Positions 16,738-24,911 are shown, counted from the first letter of the stretch. The stretch is DNA of 33,609 nt from Deltaproteobacteria bacterium (GCA_029262355.1 JAJCZO010000071.1:1-33609); one strand, 5' to 3'. Program-made: numbers and translations. The notes: generated by a model from the letters alone, not told the origin.

Positions 16738-17675
16738 ACACACTGCGCAAGCTCTGCTCCGTCGCCCTCTTCCCTGCAATGGTCTTCGGAATCACGGGTG
16801 CATGCATCTGGGTCCTCGAGTCGGGCCGCCGCGACCTCTTCCAGACGATCCACCTCACGACGATCTCGGCCGGTTTCGTGGCGCTCTTCGGACTCGAGCG
16901 TCTGTTCGCCCACCGCAGGGAATGGAACGAAGGCCGTGACCGAGACTTCTGGACCGATCTACTGCACAATGTCTTCGGGGCGATCAGCTTCCCTACCCGC
17001 CTCGCCATCCGGGTAGCGATCCTCACCGCGACCGTCGCGTGGCTCGCGAGCGCGGTCGGCACGACCGGAGTCTGGCCCTCGACGTGGCCGCTCGTCACGC
17101 GCGCCGCGCTTCTGGTCCTCCTCGGCGAGTTCTTCTACTACTGGGCGCATCGCCTGGCGCACGAGGTGGAGCCGCTTTGGCGTCTCCACGCCACCCATCA
17201 CTCGCCCACCCGCCTCTACTGGTTCAACGCCGACCGGTTTCACCCCTTTGACCTGCTGGTGCTCGGCGCGGCGCGCGCGATCCCGGCGGTTGCTCTCAGC
17301 GCCGACGTGGACGCGATCGCAATCCAATCGTTGCTGGTCTCCGTGTGCGGCAAGCTTCAGCACGTGAACGTCGAGCTGGCCTTGCGACCATGGAACGGTC
17401 TCTTTGCCACGGCAGACTGGCACCGCTGGCACCACTCGACCATCCAGACCCACTGCAACTACGGCAATACGCTCATCGTGTGGGACCGGATATTCCGCAG
17501 TGCGTACCGGCCGACGGATGGAAGCGGGCCGGAGAACGTCGGCCTGGCCGACATGCCCGCCTTCCCGACAGGGTTCGTCGGCCAACTCCTGTCGCCGTTC
17601 CTTTGGCGGCGCCTCGAACGCCTCAGCGCCCAGACGACCACTGCAGCCCGAGCAGCACAGACGGGAACCCCGTGA
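16734..17675 (+). CDS. Sterol desaturase / fatty acid hydroxylase superfamily protein
   Basis: A 313-residue polytopic membrane di-iron enzyme that hydroxylates or desaturates lipids. The histidine clusters are complete: H139-R-L-A-H143, H152-A-T-H155-H156, H210 (QHVNV), and H230-R-W-H233-H234. Hydrophobic segments lie near residues 10-28, 36-50, 75-100 and 115-135. The ATG at 16734 overlaps the sulfatase stop by four bases, so it is the second gene of a coupled pair. The family acts on sterols, carotenoids, hopanoid-like lipids or fatty acids; which one cannot be told here. The pairing with a membrane sulfatase suggests a shared membrane lipid. It ends 97 bases before the convergent arfB stop. 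Confidence 0.95.
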   Translation: MNTLRKLCSVALFPAMVFGITGACIWVLESGRRDLFQTIHLTTISAGFVALFGLERLFAHRREWNEGRDRDFWTDLLHNVFGAISFPTRLAIRVAILTATVAWLASAVGTTGVWPSTWPLVTRAALLVLLGEFFYYWAHRLAHEVEPLWRLHATHHSPTRLYWFNADRFHPFDLLVLGAARAIPAVALSADVDAIAIQSLLVSVCGKLQHVNVELALRPWNGLFATADWHRWHHSTIQTHCNYGNTLIVWDRIFRSAYRPTDGSGPENVGLADMPAFPTGFVGQLLSPFLWRRLERLSAQTTTAARAAQTGTP

Positions 17676-17772
17676 TGCGCTCTCGCGGACCGACCAGCCG
17701 TGGGGAGTGTCGATCAGCGACCTCACGGTGCGTGCTTCCGGCGACAGCTACCGGATCTGAGGGCCGGCGCTC

Positions 17773-18195
17773 TCAATCCTCATCGCTCTTTCGCACGGGG
17801 CGCCGCTGACGCTTGGTCTCGCCGCGACGCTGCTTCGTCTCGATGCGACGCACCTTCGAGCCCAACGTCGGCTTCGTCGGCCGGCGCGGTCGCGGACGCA
17901 CAGTGGCGAGCCGCAGCACGTCGAGAAGACGGTCGAGCGCGTCGCCACGATTCCTTGCCTGCGTACGGTGCCGACTGGCCTCGATGAGCAGAAGGCCCTC
18001 TTCGGTCAGACGCGCCCCGGAAACCGTTGGCAGCCGGGCTCGAACCGCCGGCGGCAGTCCCGACGGATCGAACCGTAGTTGCACCGCCGTCGCGAGCTTG
18101 TTGACGTTCTGGCCACCCGGCCCCGACGCGCGGACGAACCGCTCCTCGATGTCGCCGTCGTCGATCGACAGCGAAGGAGTGACGCGGATCTTCAC
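17773..18195 (-). CDS. arfB: Alternative ribosome-rescue peptidyl-tRNA hydrolase ArfB (YaeJ)
   Basis: A 140-residue release-factor-like protein that rescues ribosomes stalled without a stop codon by hydrolysing peptidyl-tRNA. The GGQ catalytic motif is at residues 27-29 in RASGPGGQNVNK, and LATAVQLRFD follows as in ArfB. The C-terminus (from about residue 100) is the expected Arg/Lys-rich tail that enters the empty mRNA channel. The length matches the family and lacks the codon-recognition domains of true release factors. The start is a GTG at 18195, five bases after the stop of the PQQ-propeller gene, so the two may share a transcript, though a functional link is not apparent. Confidence 0.95.
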   Translation of the reverse strand: MKIRVTPSLSIDDGDIEERFVRASGPGGQNVNKLATAVQLRFDPSGLPPAVRARLPTVSGARLTEEGLLLIEASRHRTQARNRGDALDRLLDVLRLATVRPRPRRPTKPTLGSKVRRIETKQRRGETKRQRRPVRKSDED

Positions 18196-18200
18196 CCGTT

Positions 18201-20207
18201 CTAGTCTAGCTTGAACGCGGTAACGCCGCCGGTATCACTGAGCCAACTGCCCCAGCCGACGTAGACCATGCCATCGACGATCACGGGCGCAGACTGAACG
18301 GGTGCCGGGAGGTTGAGCTCGGCCAGCACCGCTCCGGTTGCAGGATCCTGCGCAACCAGTCCCGGCGGCGACCCCGAGAAGACGACGCCTTCCGTCACCC
18401 CGGTCCCGGAGTACGTCGCTCCGAGGCTCTTGGTCCATACGGTCGAGCCATCCGTGGAACTCATCGCAATCTGCTGAAACGGCGGGGCCGGGAAGACGAA
18501 GAAGCTGCCCAGAGCCGCGTAGAGTCGGCCGCCGCCCACTCCGATGCCACCGCTGAAGTGACCTTGGCCACCGTGGGCCGGTGCCGCCAAGATCTCGTTC
18601 GACCACACCAGGCTGCCGGTCGCCTCGTCGAGCGCGTACGCCACGCCTTCCTTCGCGCCGGCAACGACGAGCGAATTGGTGCCGCCGACGCCATCATCCG
18701 CGTCGACGAGCAACGGGCCGGAGATGAAACCGAAATCGCGAAATGCCAGTAGGCCACCGCCACTCGCATGGGACGAACAGCTGTCTCCCGGCGGACAACC
18801 GGCGTCACTGCCGCATTCGATCGAATCGTCGCCCGCGCAGTGTCCAAACTGCTCGCGAGGTGCCATTCGCGACGCCCACACGATATCCCCGGTCTCCGTA
18901 TCGATCTTCAAAATCGACTCGGAGTGGCCGAGCGACGGGAAGGATCCGCAGCCAACGGTAGCAACGTAGAGATTGTCCCCTGTGGCATCGAACGCCGCAG
19001 TCCCGGTGACTCCGGCGCCGCGCGCCTCCACGCAGGTTCCGAGCCCGCATTGCGTGTCGCTCGTACACTCCGTGTCCAGATCGTTGTCGCACACGTTCTC
19101 GGGCACCATGTAGCGCGTCCAGATCTCAGAGCCGTCCTCGAGGTCGAGAGCGACGACGCGCCCACGTACGCACGGGGTATCGAAATGCGAGGCCACGCCC
19201 ACGTACACGCGACCGTTCGAAACCGCCGGCGAGGCCCAGATGTGGTCGAGCACGGGATTGCCCACCGACGTACGCCAGAGCCGTTCGCCCGTCCGTTGAT
19301 CGAGCGAGTGAACGCGCGCGGCGCCGTCACCGACGACGGCCCGACCATCCGCGGTGAGCGTGACCGAAGAATAGATCCCCGGAACGGTCGCGTGATACTG
19401 GGTCTGAAGCGCCTTGTATTCCCAGTCGAGCTTCCCCGACTTCGCGTCGAACGCGTAGACGAAGCCGTTTGCACTCGCGACGAAGACGCGCCCATCCATC
19501 ACCGTCGGCGGACCCGAGATGTTCGCCTTGTCGGAGACGGGGACGGGGAACAAGGGCCGGGCCCCCGCGTCGAACTCCCACGCCTTGGTGAGGAGGGACA
19601 CATTCGCCGAGGTCAATCCGTTCGACTGCGGCTTCGACCGACTATTGCGTCGATCGAATGCCTCGTTCGCCCACTCGTTCGGGATGCAGGACAGGCGCAA
19701 CCGATCGATGGCCTTCCCTTCAGGAGTGAACGTCCGAATCGCCACGCGCTCACGGTTCCACTTCTCCTTGCCCTTGGCCGAAACCCGGAGCGGCACCACG
19801 AAGCTCTGCCCGGCGGTGCAGGTGAGAGTCGTGACCGGAACGAGAGCGTCGATCGCAGACTGAAGCGAGCGGAGCCCCGCAAAGCGGCTCGCCCTCTTGA
19901 CGACGGCTCCGGTCACTTCGACCGGCTCGCAGCCGGCGAGATCGGGGTCCTCGTTGTGGAAGCAGATGTCCAGGTCGAAGGTGCACTGCCCATCGACTTC
20001 ACCGTCGAGGTCACACCCTGCTTCACCGTCGAAGCAACGAACCTCGCGACCGAGGCGCGGCGCGCGCGGAAAGTTCAACGTCCGGTTCGGCGCCTCGAAT
20101 TCCATCCAGCAATCCCGATGCGAATCGCCGCCGCCCGAGATCATGCCGGCCGCCGACTGTGGCGCGAGCACGAGGAGCAACGCGACGATACGGAACAGGG
20201 CCACCAT
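18201..20207 (-). CDS. Secreted PQQ-type beta-propeller protein with Cys-rich insertions
   Basis: A 668-residue exported protein. An N-terminal signal peptide (MVALFRIVALLLVLAPQSAA) is followed by a Cys-rich region of about 130 residues, then an eight-bladed-type propeller with repeats of the form G-R-V-Y-V...V-x-A-L-D-x-x-[TD]-G-x-x-x-W, for example FVYAFDAKSGKLDWEY and VAYALDEATGSLVWS. Between blades are two related Cys-rich inserts, C373-C392 and C457-C477, each with the spacing C-x7-C-x5-C-x4/5-C. Such inserts occur in secreted proteins of delta-type bacteria. A GGAG site lies seven bases before the ATG. True PQQ dehydrogenase residues are not obvious, so it may be a scaffold or quinoprotein-like protein rather than an enzyme. 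It lies downstream of an SDR gene and upstream of arfB. Confidence 0.9.
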   Translation of the reverse strand: MVALFRIVALLLVLAPQSAAGMISGGGDSHRDCWMEFEAPNRTLNFPRAPRLGREVRCFDGEAGCDLDGEVDGQCTFDLDICFHNEDPDLAGCEPVEVTGAVVKRASRFAGLRSLQSAIDALVPVTTLTCTAGQSFVVPLRVSAKGKEKWNRERVAIRTFTPEGKAIDRLRLSCIPNEWANEAFDRRNSRSKPQSNGLTSANVSLLTKAWEFDAGARPLFPVPVSDKANISGPPTVMDGRVFVASANGFVYAFDAKSGKLDWEYKALQTQYHATVPGIYSSVTLTADGRAVVGDGAARVHSLDQRTGERLWRTSVGNPVLDHIWASPAVSNGRVYVGVASHFDTPCVRGRVVALDLEDGSEIWTRYMVPENVCDNDLDTECTSDTQCGLGTCVEARGAGVTGTAAFDATGDNLYVATVGCGSFPSLGHSESILKIDTETGDIVWASRMAPREQFGHCAGDDSIECGSDAGCPPGDSCSSHASGGGLLAFRDFGFISGPLLVDADDGVGGTNSLVVAGAKEGVAYALDEATGSLVWSNEILAAPAHGGQGHFSGGIGVGGGRLYAALGSFFVFPAPPFQQIAMSSTDGSTVWTKSLGATYSGTGVTEGVVFSGSPPGLVAQDPATGAVLAELNLPAPVQSAPVIVDGMVYVGWGSWLSDTGGVTAFKLD
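18777..18839 (-). repeat. Cys-rich insert 2 of the propeller protein
   Basis: This codes for residues 457-477 (C-A-G-D-D-S-I-E-C-G-S-D-A-G-C, ending in a Cys). It shares the E-C-x-S-D-x-x-C core with the insert at 19032-19091. The four cysteines per copy suggest two disulfides outside the cytoplasm, with the acidic residues possibly binding calcium. Confidence 0.6.
19032..19091 (-). repeat. Cys-rich insert 1 of the propeller protein
   Basis: This codes for residues 373-392, beginning C-D-N-D-L-D-T-E-C and ending C-G-L-G-T-C. It is the same module as insert 2, placed in a different inter-blade loop, so the module has been duplicated or inserted twice within one protein. Confidence 0.6.
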
Positions 20208-20223
20208 TCAGGACTCCGACTAG

Positions 20224-20244
20224 CCCGCGCGACATCCGTGCGGG
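20224..20244. other. Short hairpin between the SDR and propeller genes
   Basis: CCCGCGC and GTGCGGG can pair over seven bases (one G-T) around a seven-base loop, within the 100-base gap between two minus-strand genes. It could end or attenuate transcription from the SDR gene, but no U-rich tract follows on the minus strand. Confidence 0.25.
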
Positions 20245-20307
20245 AAACACGCAGAACCCTAGGAAATTCCGCCGTATGCCGTCAACCGCAAACGAGCTTT
20301 GGTCGTC

Positions 20308-21213
20308 TCACTCCCTGGGTCGATCGAAAGGGTTCGGGTACTCGATAGCTGCTCTGAACGCCCCCTCCATCTCGGAAAAGGCAGTCTCCGTGTCCCAGAT
20401 TCCGGTCGACGCGACGAGCTCCCTCTCGACGGTTTGGTTGGCGAAAAGGCTGATTTTCCCGTTTCCAGCTCCGAGGACCCTTCGATTGATCCAGCCCGAC
20501 TCCGCGCTGGCCAGGTACAGGACCGGGGGCACCACGTTCTGGGGCGCCATTCGCTTGTTTGACGGCTCGTACTGATTCAGAGCTTTACCGGAGCCGATGC
20601 CCTCCGTCATCCGCGTGGTCGCGATCGGGCCAACGCAATTGGCCGTCACTCCGTACCGCCGCAGCGAGTTGGCACACGACATCGTGAGGCCGATGATCCC
20701 CATCTTGGCCGCGGCGTAGTTCGGCTGGCTGGGAGCGCCGTAGATGCCGGCACCGGAGGTGAAGTTGATCAGTCGATACTCTCCGCCCTTGTTCGCTCGC
20801 CAGTACGAGGAGGCGTGACGGGTCGTGTTGAACGTCCCGTTCAGGTGGACATCGATGACGGCGCTCCAGTCCTCTTGACTCATGTTGAAGATCATTTTGT
20901 CACGCAGAATTCCTGCGACGTTCACCAGGATGTCGAGCCGCCCGTATTCGGCGACGGCCGTGCCGATGAGATCCTCGGCGCCCGCGTAGTCGGTGACGTC
21001 GGTGTGGTCAGCCTTTGCCCTGCCTCCCGCAGCGCGAATGTGCTCGGCGACCTCACTCGCCGGCCCCTCGTCGACGCCCTCCCCGTCGAGGCCCGCGCCC
21101 AGGTCGCTCACGACCACGCTGGCTCCCTCGACCGCAAGCCCCTCCGCTACGGCGGCCCCGATGCCCCGACCCGCGCCCGTTACGATGGCGACTCGCCCGT
21201 CCAGTCTTCCCAT
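20308..21213 (-). CDS. SDR of the multifunctional-enzyme-2 type (hydroxyacyl-CoA dehydrogenase-like)
   Basis: A 301-residue NAD(P)-dependent short-chain dehydrogenase. The cofactor motif TGAGRGIG, the NVAG structural motif and the catalytic YAAAK are all standard. The pattern VSDLGAGLDGEG, then ILRDKMIFNMSQEDWSAVIDVHLNGTF, is that of SDRs related to the dehydrogenase unit of peroxisomal MFE-2, which act on 3-hydroxyacyl-CoA or similar substrates. The ATG at 21213 gives the usual MGRLDGRVAIVTG start; an upstream GTG (21234) would add seven residues. The C-terminal 60 residues (from SAESGWINRR) are longer than the minimal SDR. It is the first gene of a minus-strand group running to arfB and is divergent from the TPR-SGNH gene. 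The exact substrate is unknown. Confidence 0.94.
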   Translation of the reverse strand: MGRLDGRVAIVTGAGRGIGAAVAEGLAVEGASVVVSDLGAGLDGEGVDEGPASEVAEHIRAAGGRAKADHTDVTDYAGAEDLIGTAVAEYGRLDILVNVAGILRDKMIFNMSQEDWSAVIDVHLNGTFNTTRHASSYWRANKGGEYRLINFTSGAGIYGAPSQPNYAAAKMGIIGLTMSCANSLRRYGVTANCVGPIATTRMTEGIGSGKALNQYEPSNKRMAPQNVVPPVLYLASAESGWINRRVLGAGNGKISLFANQTVERELVASTGIWDTETAFSEMEGAFRAAIEYPNPFDRPRE

Positions 21214-21233
21214 GCCGGGAACGGTAGCCGACA

Positions 21234-21246
21234 CCGCCCGGGGCGG
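21234..21246. other. GC-rich hairpin in a divergent promoter region
   Basis: CCGCC-CGG-GGCGG forms a five-base stem with a three-base loop. It lies within the 149-base gap between the divergent SDR (minus) and TPR-SGNH (plus) genes. It might be an operator or simply GC-rich sequence. Confidence 0.2.
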
Positions 21247-21362
21247 CTATGGCCTCGGGCCCGGGCACGGTCGACGAGGGAGGCCTCGCAACGCGCCACT
21301 CGACCCCGGCATTGCTCGTCGAATGGTTCTGAGCCGCCGCCCCACATGCTACCTCGGCGTTG

Positions 21363-22772
21363 ATGGCTGGCGTACCCACCGGTCCGAGTCGAATGCAACG
21401 CGTGGCGCTCCTGCTCCTCGGGGTGTTGCTCCCGCTGGTTCTGCTCGAGTTCGGCCTCCGCGTCGGCGGGGCCATCTGGACGCGGTCCCAGGACCAGGAG
21501 AATGCGGCGCGCCTCCAAGACGATGGCGCCATCCGGATCCTCTGCATCGGCGAGTCGACGACTGCGTACGGCTATCCCGACGTGCTCGAGCGTGTCCTGA
21601 ACGAAAACGACGGCACGCCACCGTATCGCGTCTTCAACGAGGGCGTCGCGGGAACCACCACGGACGAGATCCTCACACGCCTCCCGGCGCTCCTCGATCG
21701 ATACGAGCCCGACCTCGTGGTTTCCATGATGGGCATCAACGACCCCAAAGAGCCGACGCGAGGCGACCGGCTCGCGGCCTGGATCGCGCCGATCACCAGC
21801 CTCCGCGTGTTCGAGCTCTACCAACTGCTGAGCGAACACCTGCACGACCGGCTCGGTGGCGTCGGAGCGGGTCCGAGCGACGCAACGGAACCGAGCCAAG
21901 AAACCCGCCAGCGAATCCAAGCGGCCGAGGCGCAGGAGAAGGCGGGCCACCTCCAGGCAGCGCACCAGCGGATCGTCGAGGCAACGGACGCCGACCCGCG
22001 CTCGTACGCCGCGTGGCGAGCGCGGATCCTGATCGACGGCGCGCTTAGCCGCGGCGACCGTGCCTCCCTCATTCGACCGGCCGAGAACTACTTCAAGGGC
22101 GTGCTGTCGGCCGACCCGAGCGACCTCAACGCCCGTCTGACGCTCGCGCGGCTCTACCTCGACCTCCGCTCCTACGACGATGTCCGCGACCTCCTTCTCG
22201 CCGCCCCCCCACCCGGCAGCGACCACCCCCGGTGGCGACGCCTCCTCGCGGCCGCCTACGAGTTCCCGTCGCGGGAGGCCGCGCGACGGGAGCACTGGGC
22301 CGTCGCAGTAGAGCATTTGGAAGCCGGCCTCGTGGCGCTCCCTGCGGACGCGAGCCTGATCCGCGCAGAGTTCCTCGATCGTCTCGAGCGTGGTGAGCGC
22401 GCGCGCGGCGCCCCGGCCACGGCGGACCGCCACCTCGCCACCGCAAACGGTCTCCGCGACCAGCTCGATCACTCCTTCACGGCGCGGAGCTACCGCGCGC
22501 TCCACCGCGCGCTGCGCAACCGCGGGATTCGGCTCGTCGCGTCGCAGTATCCGGGACGCTCCATCGGCGAAGTGCGCGAGATGCTCGACGACGCGAATGA
22601 CGTCGTGTTCGTCGACAACGCCCTGGTCTTTCGCGCGGCCGTCGACCAGCACGGCTTCTGGAGTGTGTACAACGACGAGTTCGCGGGAGACTTCGGCCAC
22701 ATGACCGACCTCGGCAAGGAGGTCCTCGCGCGAAACGTGGCCGAGTCGGTCCGCGGCATCGGGCCGCCCTAG
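21363..22772 (+). CDS. Membrane-anchored SGNH/GDSL hydrolase with an internal TPR-like domain
   Basis: A 469-residue protein with one N-terminal transmembrane segment (about residues 12-32, RVALLLLGVLLPLVLLEFGL). The SGNH catalytic blocks flank a helical repeat domain. Block I is C-I-G-E-S65-T-T, a later Gly is in EGVAGTTT, block III is MGIN126-D, and the terminal D443-F-G-H446 dyad lies near the end. Residues of roughly 175-370 are rich in TPR-like helices (AGHLQAAHQRIVEATDADP, LNARLTLARLYLDLRSYDD). This arrangement recalls envelope esterases or acyltransferases of the AlgX/AlgJ type that modify polysaccharides. I use the ATG at 21363; ATG 21393 is also possible and neither has a clear ribosome-binding site. 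It is followed after 188 bases by the sugar kinase. Confidence 0.88.
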   Translation: MAGVPTGPSRMQRVALLLLGVLLPLVLLEFGLRVGGAIWTRSQDQENAARLQDDGAIRILCIGESTTAYGYPDVLERVLNENDGTPPYRVFNEGVAGTTTDEILTRLPALLDRYEPDLVVSMMGINDPKEPTRGDRLAAWIAPITSLRVFELYQLLSEHLHDRLGGVGAGPSDATEPSQETRQRIQAAEAQEKAGHLQAAHQRIVEATDADPRSYAAWRARILIDGALSRGDRASLIRPAENYFKGVLSADPSDLNARLTLARLYLDLRSYDDVRDLLLAAPPPGSDHPRWRRLLAAAYEFPSREAARREHWAVAVEHLEAGLVALPADASLIRAEFLDRLERGERARGAPATADRHLATANGLRDQLDHSFTARSYRALHRALRNRGIRLVASQYPGRSIGEVREMLDDANDVVFVDNALVFRAAVDQHGFWSVYNDEFAGDFGHMTDLGKEVLARNVAESVRGIGPP

Positions 22773-22960
22773 GCCACCGCCACATGCTCGGGCAACGAAA
22801 CCGGGACGTCTGTGCGAAGACACGGGCCGCCTTCGTGGGCCCGGCCCCGAGGTCGGGAGAGGAACGAGCCCCCAGCGCAGATCCGTCGAGGGATGTGAGG
22901 CGTGGGCAGGCGCAGGCGCGTGCCCCGCGAAGGCACAACGACTATGAGAGCTCCGACCCC

Positions 22961-24154
22961 GTGAACTCTCCTCTCGAAGAACGAGTCCAGCGGCTTCGCG
23001 AGCGACTGCGCGCAGCGACCGCCCTTGGATCGCCCGAACCACGGGTCGTGGTGTCGCCCTACCGGATCTGCCCGATCGGCGCGCATGTGGATCATCAGGG
23101 CGGGCCAGTTCTCGGAACCGCAATCGATGCGGAAACTCTACTCGCCTTCGTGCCCTCGGGCACGGCGCGGTGCCGCCTGGACAGTCGGAACTTCGATGGT
23201 CGGTTCGAGGTCACCCTCGGCGAGACATCGACCGCCCCCGAGGGCTGGGGCCGATACTTCTGGGCCGCCTGTGCAACCGTGCTCCCCAGAGCGTCGCAGG
23301 AACCGCGCGGCATCATCGGACTCGTCGAAGGTTCGCTCCCAGGCGGGGGCCTCAGCTCGTCGGCCTCGGTCGTCCTGGCCTACCTGCGGGCGATCGCCGA
23401 AGTGAACGAGATCGAGCTCGACCAAGAAGAGCTCGTCACGCTCTCTCGCCGGGCCGAGAACGAGTACGTGGGTGTGAAATGTGGCATTTTGGATCCCGCG
23501 TGCATCGTGGCCTCTCGCCGTGACCATCTCGTTTCGATCGATACGTTGAACCACCGCTTCGAGCCGATCGCCGGCGAGCGCGCAGCCGCAGACAGCGTCT
23601 TCCTCGTGGCCTTCTCGGGCGTGGATCGAAACCTGCGCCACACCGGGTTCAACGACCGGGTCGACCAATGTCACGCCGCGGCGCGGCGGCTCGGCGAGCT
23701 CTGTGGGAACCCGAGCGCGACCAAGCTCGCAGACCACCACGACGGCGTGTTCGAGGAACACCTCGATTCGCTTCGCGCGGTGGAACAGCGGAGAGCGCGA
23801 CACTTTTTCGGCGAAAGACGCCGAGTCGTCGCCGGCGGCGACGCGTGGCGAAACGGCGATCTGGAGGAATTTGGTCGACTGATGAACGAGTCCTGCCGGA
23901 GCTCGATCGAGAACTTCGAAGTCGGATCACCCGAGATCATCGCGCTCTACGATCTCGTCCGCCAAACCGCCGGCGTGTACGGCGCACGGTTTAGCGGAGC
24001 CGGCTTCGGCGGCTGTGTCGTGGCCCTGGTGGACTCTGGGCGCGCCGAGGGCTGTCGTGACCACATCGAGCGTGCGTACCGGGCGGCGGCTCCCGAACGG
24101 ACCGCCGCCCACGTCTTCCTCGCGCAGTCACGAGACGGACTGCACGTCCGATGA
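22961..24154 (+). CDS. GHMP sugar kinase, galacturonokinase-like
   Basis: A 397-residue GHMP-family kinase expected to phosphorylate the anomeric C1 hydroxyl of a sugar with ATP. The substrate motif P33-Y-R-I-C-P-I-G-A-H-V-D-H-Q-G-G48 differs from galactokinase (GEHTDY), because the Glu is replaced by Ala. The sequence strongly resembles plant galacturonokinase, which has the same RICPxGAHxDHQGG. The ATP motif is G128-G-G-L-S-S-S-A135, the predicted catalytic base is D178 in GILDPA, and the third motif is F344-S-G-A-G-F-G-G351. The GTG at 22961 is chosen because the 59 residues encoded upstream (ATG 22784) are unlike the family. The stop overlaps the nucleotidyltransferase start. A plain galactokinase or related activity remains possible. 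Confidence 0.9.
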   Translation: MNSPLEERVQRLRERLRAATALGSPEPRVVVSPYRICPIGAHVDHQGGPVLGTAIDAETLLAFVPSGTARCRLDSRNFDGRFEVTLGETSTAPEGWGRYFWAACATVLPRASQEPRGIIGLVEGSLPGGGLSSSASVVLAYLRAIAEVNEIELDQEELVTLSRRAENEYVGVKCGILDPACIVASRRDHLVSIDTLNHRFEPIAGERAAADSVFLVAFSGVDRNLRHTGFNDRVDQCHAAARRLGELCGNPSATKLADHHDGVFEEHLDSLRAVEQRRARHFFGERRRVVAGGDAWRNGDLEEFGRLMNESCRSSIENFEVGSPEIIALYDLVRQTAGVYGARFSGAGFGGCVVALVDSGRAEGCRDHIERAYRAAAPERTAAHVFLAQSRDGLHVR

Positions 24155-24900
24155 AGCTCCTGCTTCTCTGCGCCGGCTTCGGGACACGACTCGGGGCGGT
24201 CGCGCAAGGCCGGCCGAAAGCCCTGCTCCCGATCGCCGGAAAGCCACTCGTCGAGCACCTCGTCGACGGACTGGTCGACACGGGAGACATCGACGGCATC
24301 CACGTGGTGACGAATGCCCTCTTCGCCGGGCAGTTCGAGGCTTGGGCCGAAACGCTGCGTCGCCGCGGCTTGTCCGTCGAGACCCTGAACGACGGGGCGA
24401 CCGAGAACGAGAACCGACTCGGCGCGGTCCGTGACCTCGCACTCTGCGTCGAGCGCCACGCCCTCGAAGGGCCACTTCTGGTCGCCGCCGGCGACAATCT
24501 CTTCGACTTCCCACTGCGCGACCTCCTGACGGACTACAACGAGAGGCCGCGCACGCTGGTCGTCGTGAAGCGCGAGCCCGATCGAGAGAAGCTTCGGCGC
24601 ACCGGAGTCGCCGAGCTTGGTGCCGACGGCCGACTCGTGCGACTCCACGAGAAGCCCGCGTCACCGCCCAGCACGTACAGTTGCCCGGCCCTCTACCTCT
24701 TCGGGCCGGCCGCCCTCTCCCTTCTCCCGGAGTTTCTCACCCAAGCGTCGGACACCGATGCGCCGGGCCACTTCATCGCGTGGCTGGCCGAGCACCACGA
24801 AGTGTTCACCCATCGCATGAACGGCGACCGCCTCGACATCGGAGATCCCGAGGGATACCGCGCCGCCGAAGCCTGGCTCCTCTCGCGCCGCCGGTCGTAG
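24151..24900 (+). CDS. Sugar-1-phosphate nucleotidyltransferase
   Basis: A 249-residue Rossmann-like nucleotidyltransferase that joins an NTP to a sugar-1-phosphate, releasing pyrophosphate. The signature is L-C-A-G-F-G-T-R-L with PKALLPIAGKPLVEHLVD, and the metal-binding GDN occurs in VAAGDNLFDFPL. Its size fits single-domain enzymes such as MurU or HddC, without an acyltransferase repeat domain. The ATG overlaps the kinase stop (ATGA, 24151-24154). Kinase plus nucleotidyltransferase therefore make a two-step route from free sugar to nucleotide sugar, with the product probably an NDP-uronic acid if the kinase is a galacturonokinase. The nucleotide used (UTP, dTTP, CTP or GTP) cannot be read. 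Confidence 0.93.
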   Translation: MKLLLLCAGFGTRLGAVAQGRPKALLPIAGKPLVEHLVDGLVDTGDIDGIHVVTNALFAGQFEAWAETLRRRGLSVETLNDGATENENRLGAVRDLALCVERHALEGPLLVAAGDNLFDFPLRDLLTDYNERPRTLVVVKREPDREKLRRTGVAELGADGRLVRLHEKPASPPSTYSCPALYLFGPAALSLLPEFLTQASDTDAPGHFIAWLAEHHEVFTHRMNGDRLDIGDPEGYRAAEAWLLSRRRS

Positions 24901-24911
24901 GGCAGCCCGGA

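Noticed and set aside
18768..20348. Plus-strand open frame opposite the propeller gene.
   Set aside because: The minus strand has repeated propeller blades and a signal peptide; the plus frame is low-complexity and Arg-rich.
22784..22960. Possible 59-residue N-terminal extension of the sugar kinase from an ATG at 22784.
   Set aside because: The added residues are Arg/Pro-rich and unlike the family, with no ribosome-binding site; the GTG at 22961 gives a family-length enzyme.
21180..23123. Minus-strand open frame of about 650 codons opposite the TPR-SGNH gene.
   Set aside because: It spans two gene boundaries and a divergent promoter region and has no recognisable domain.
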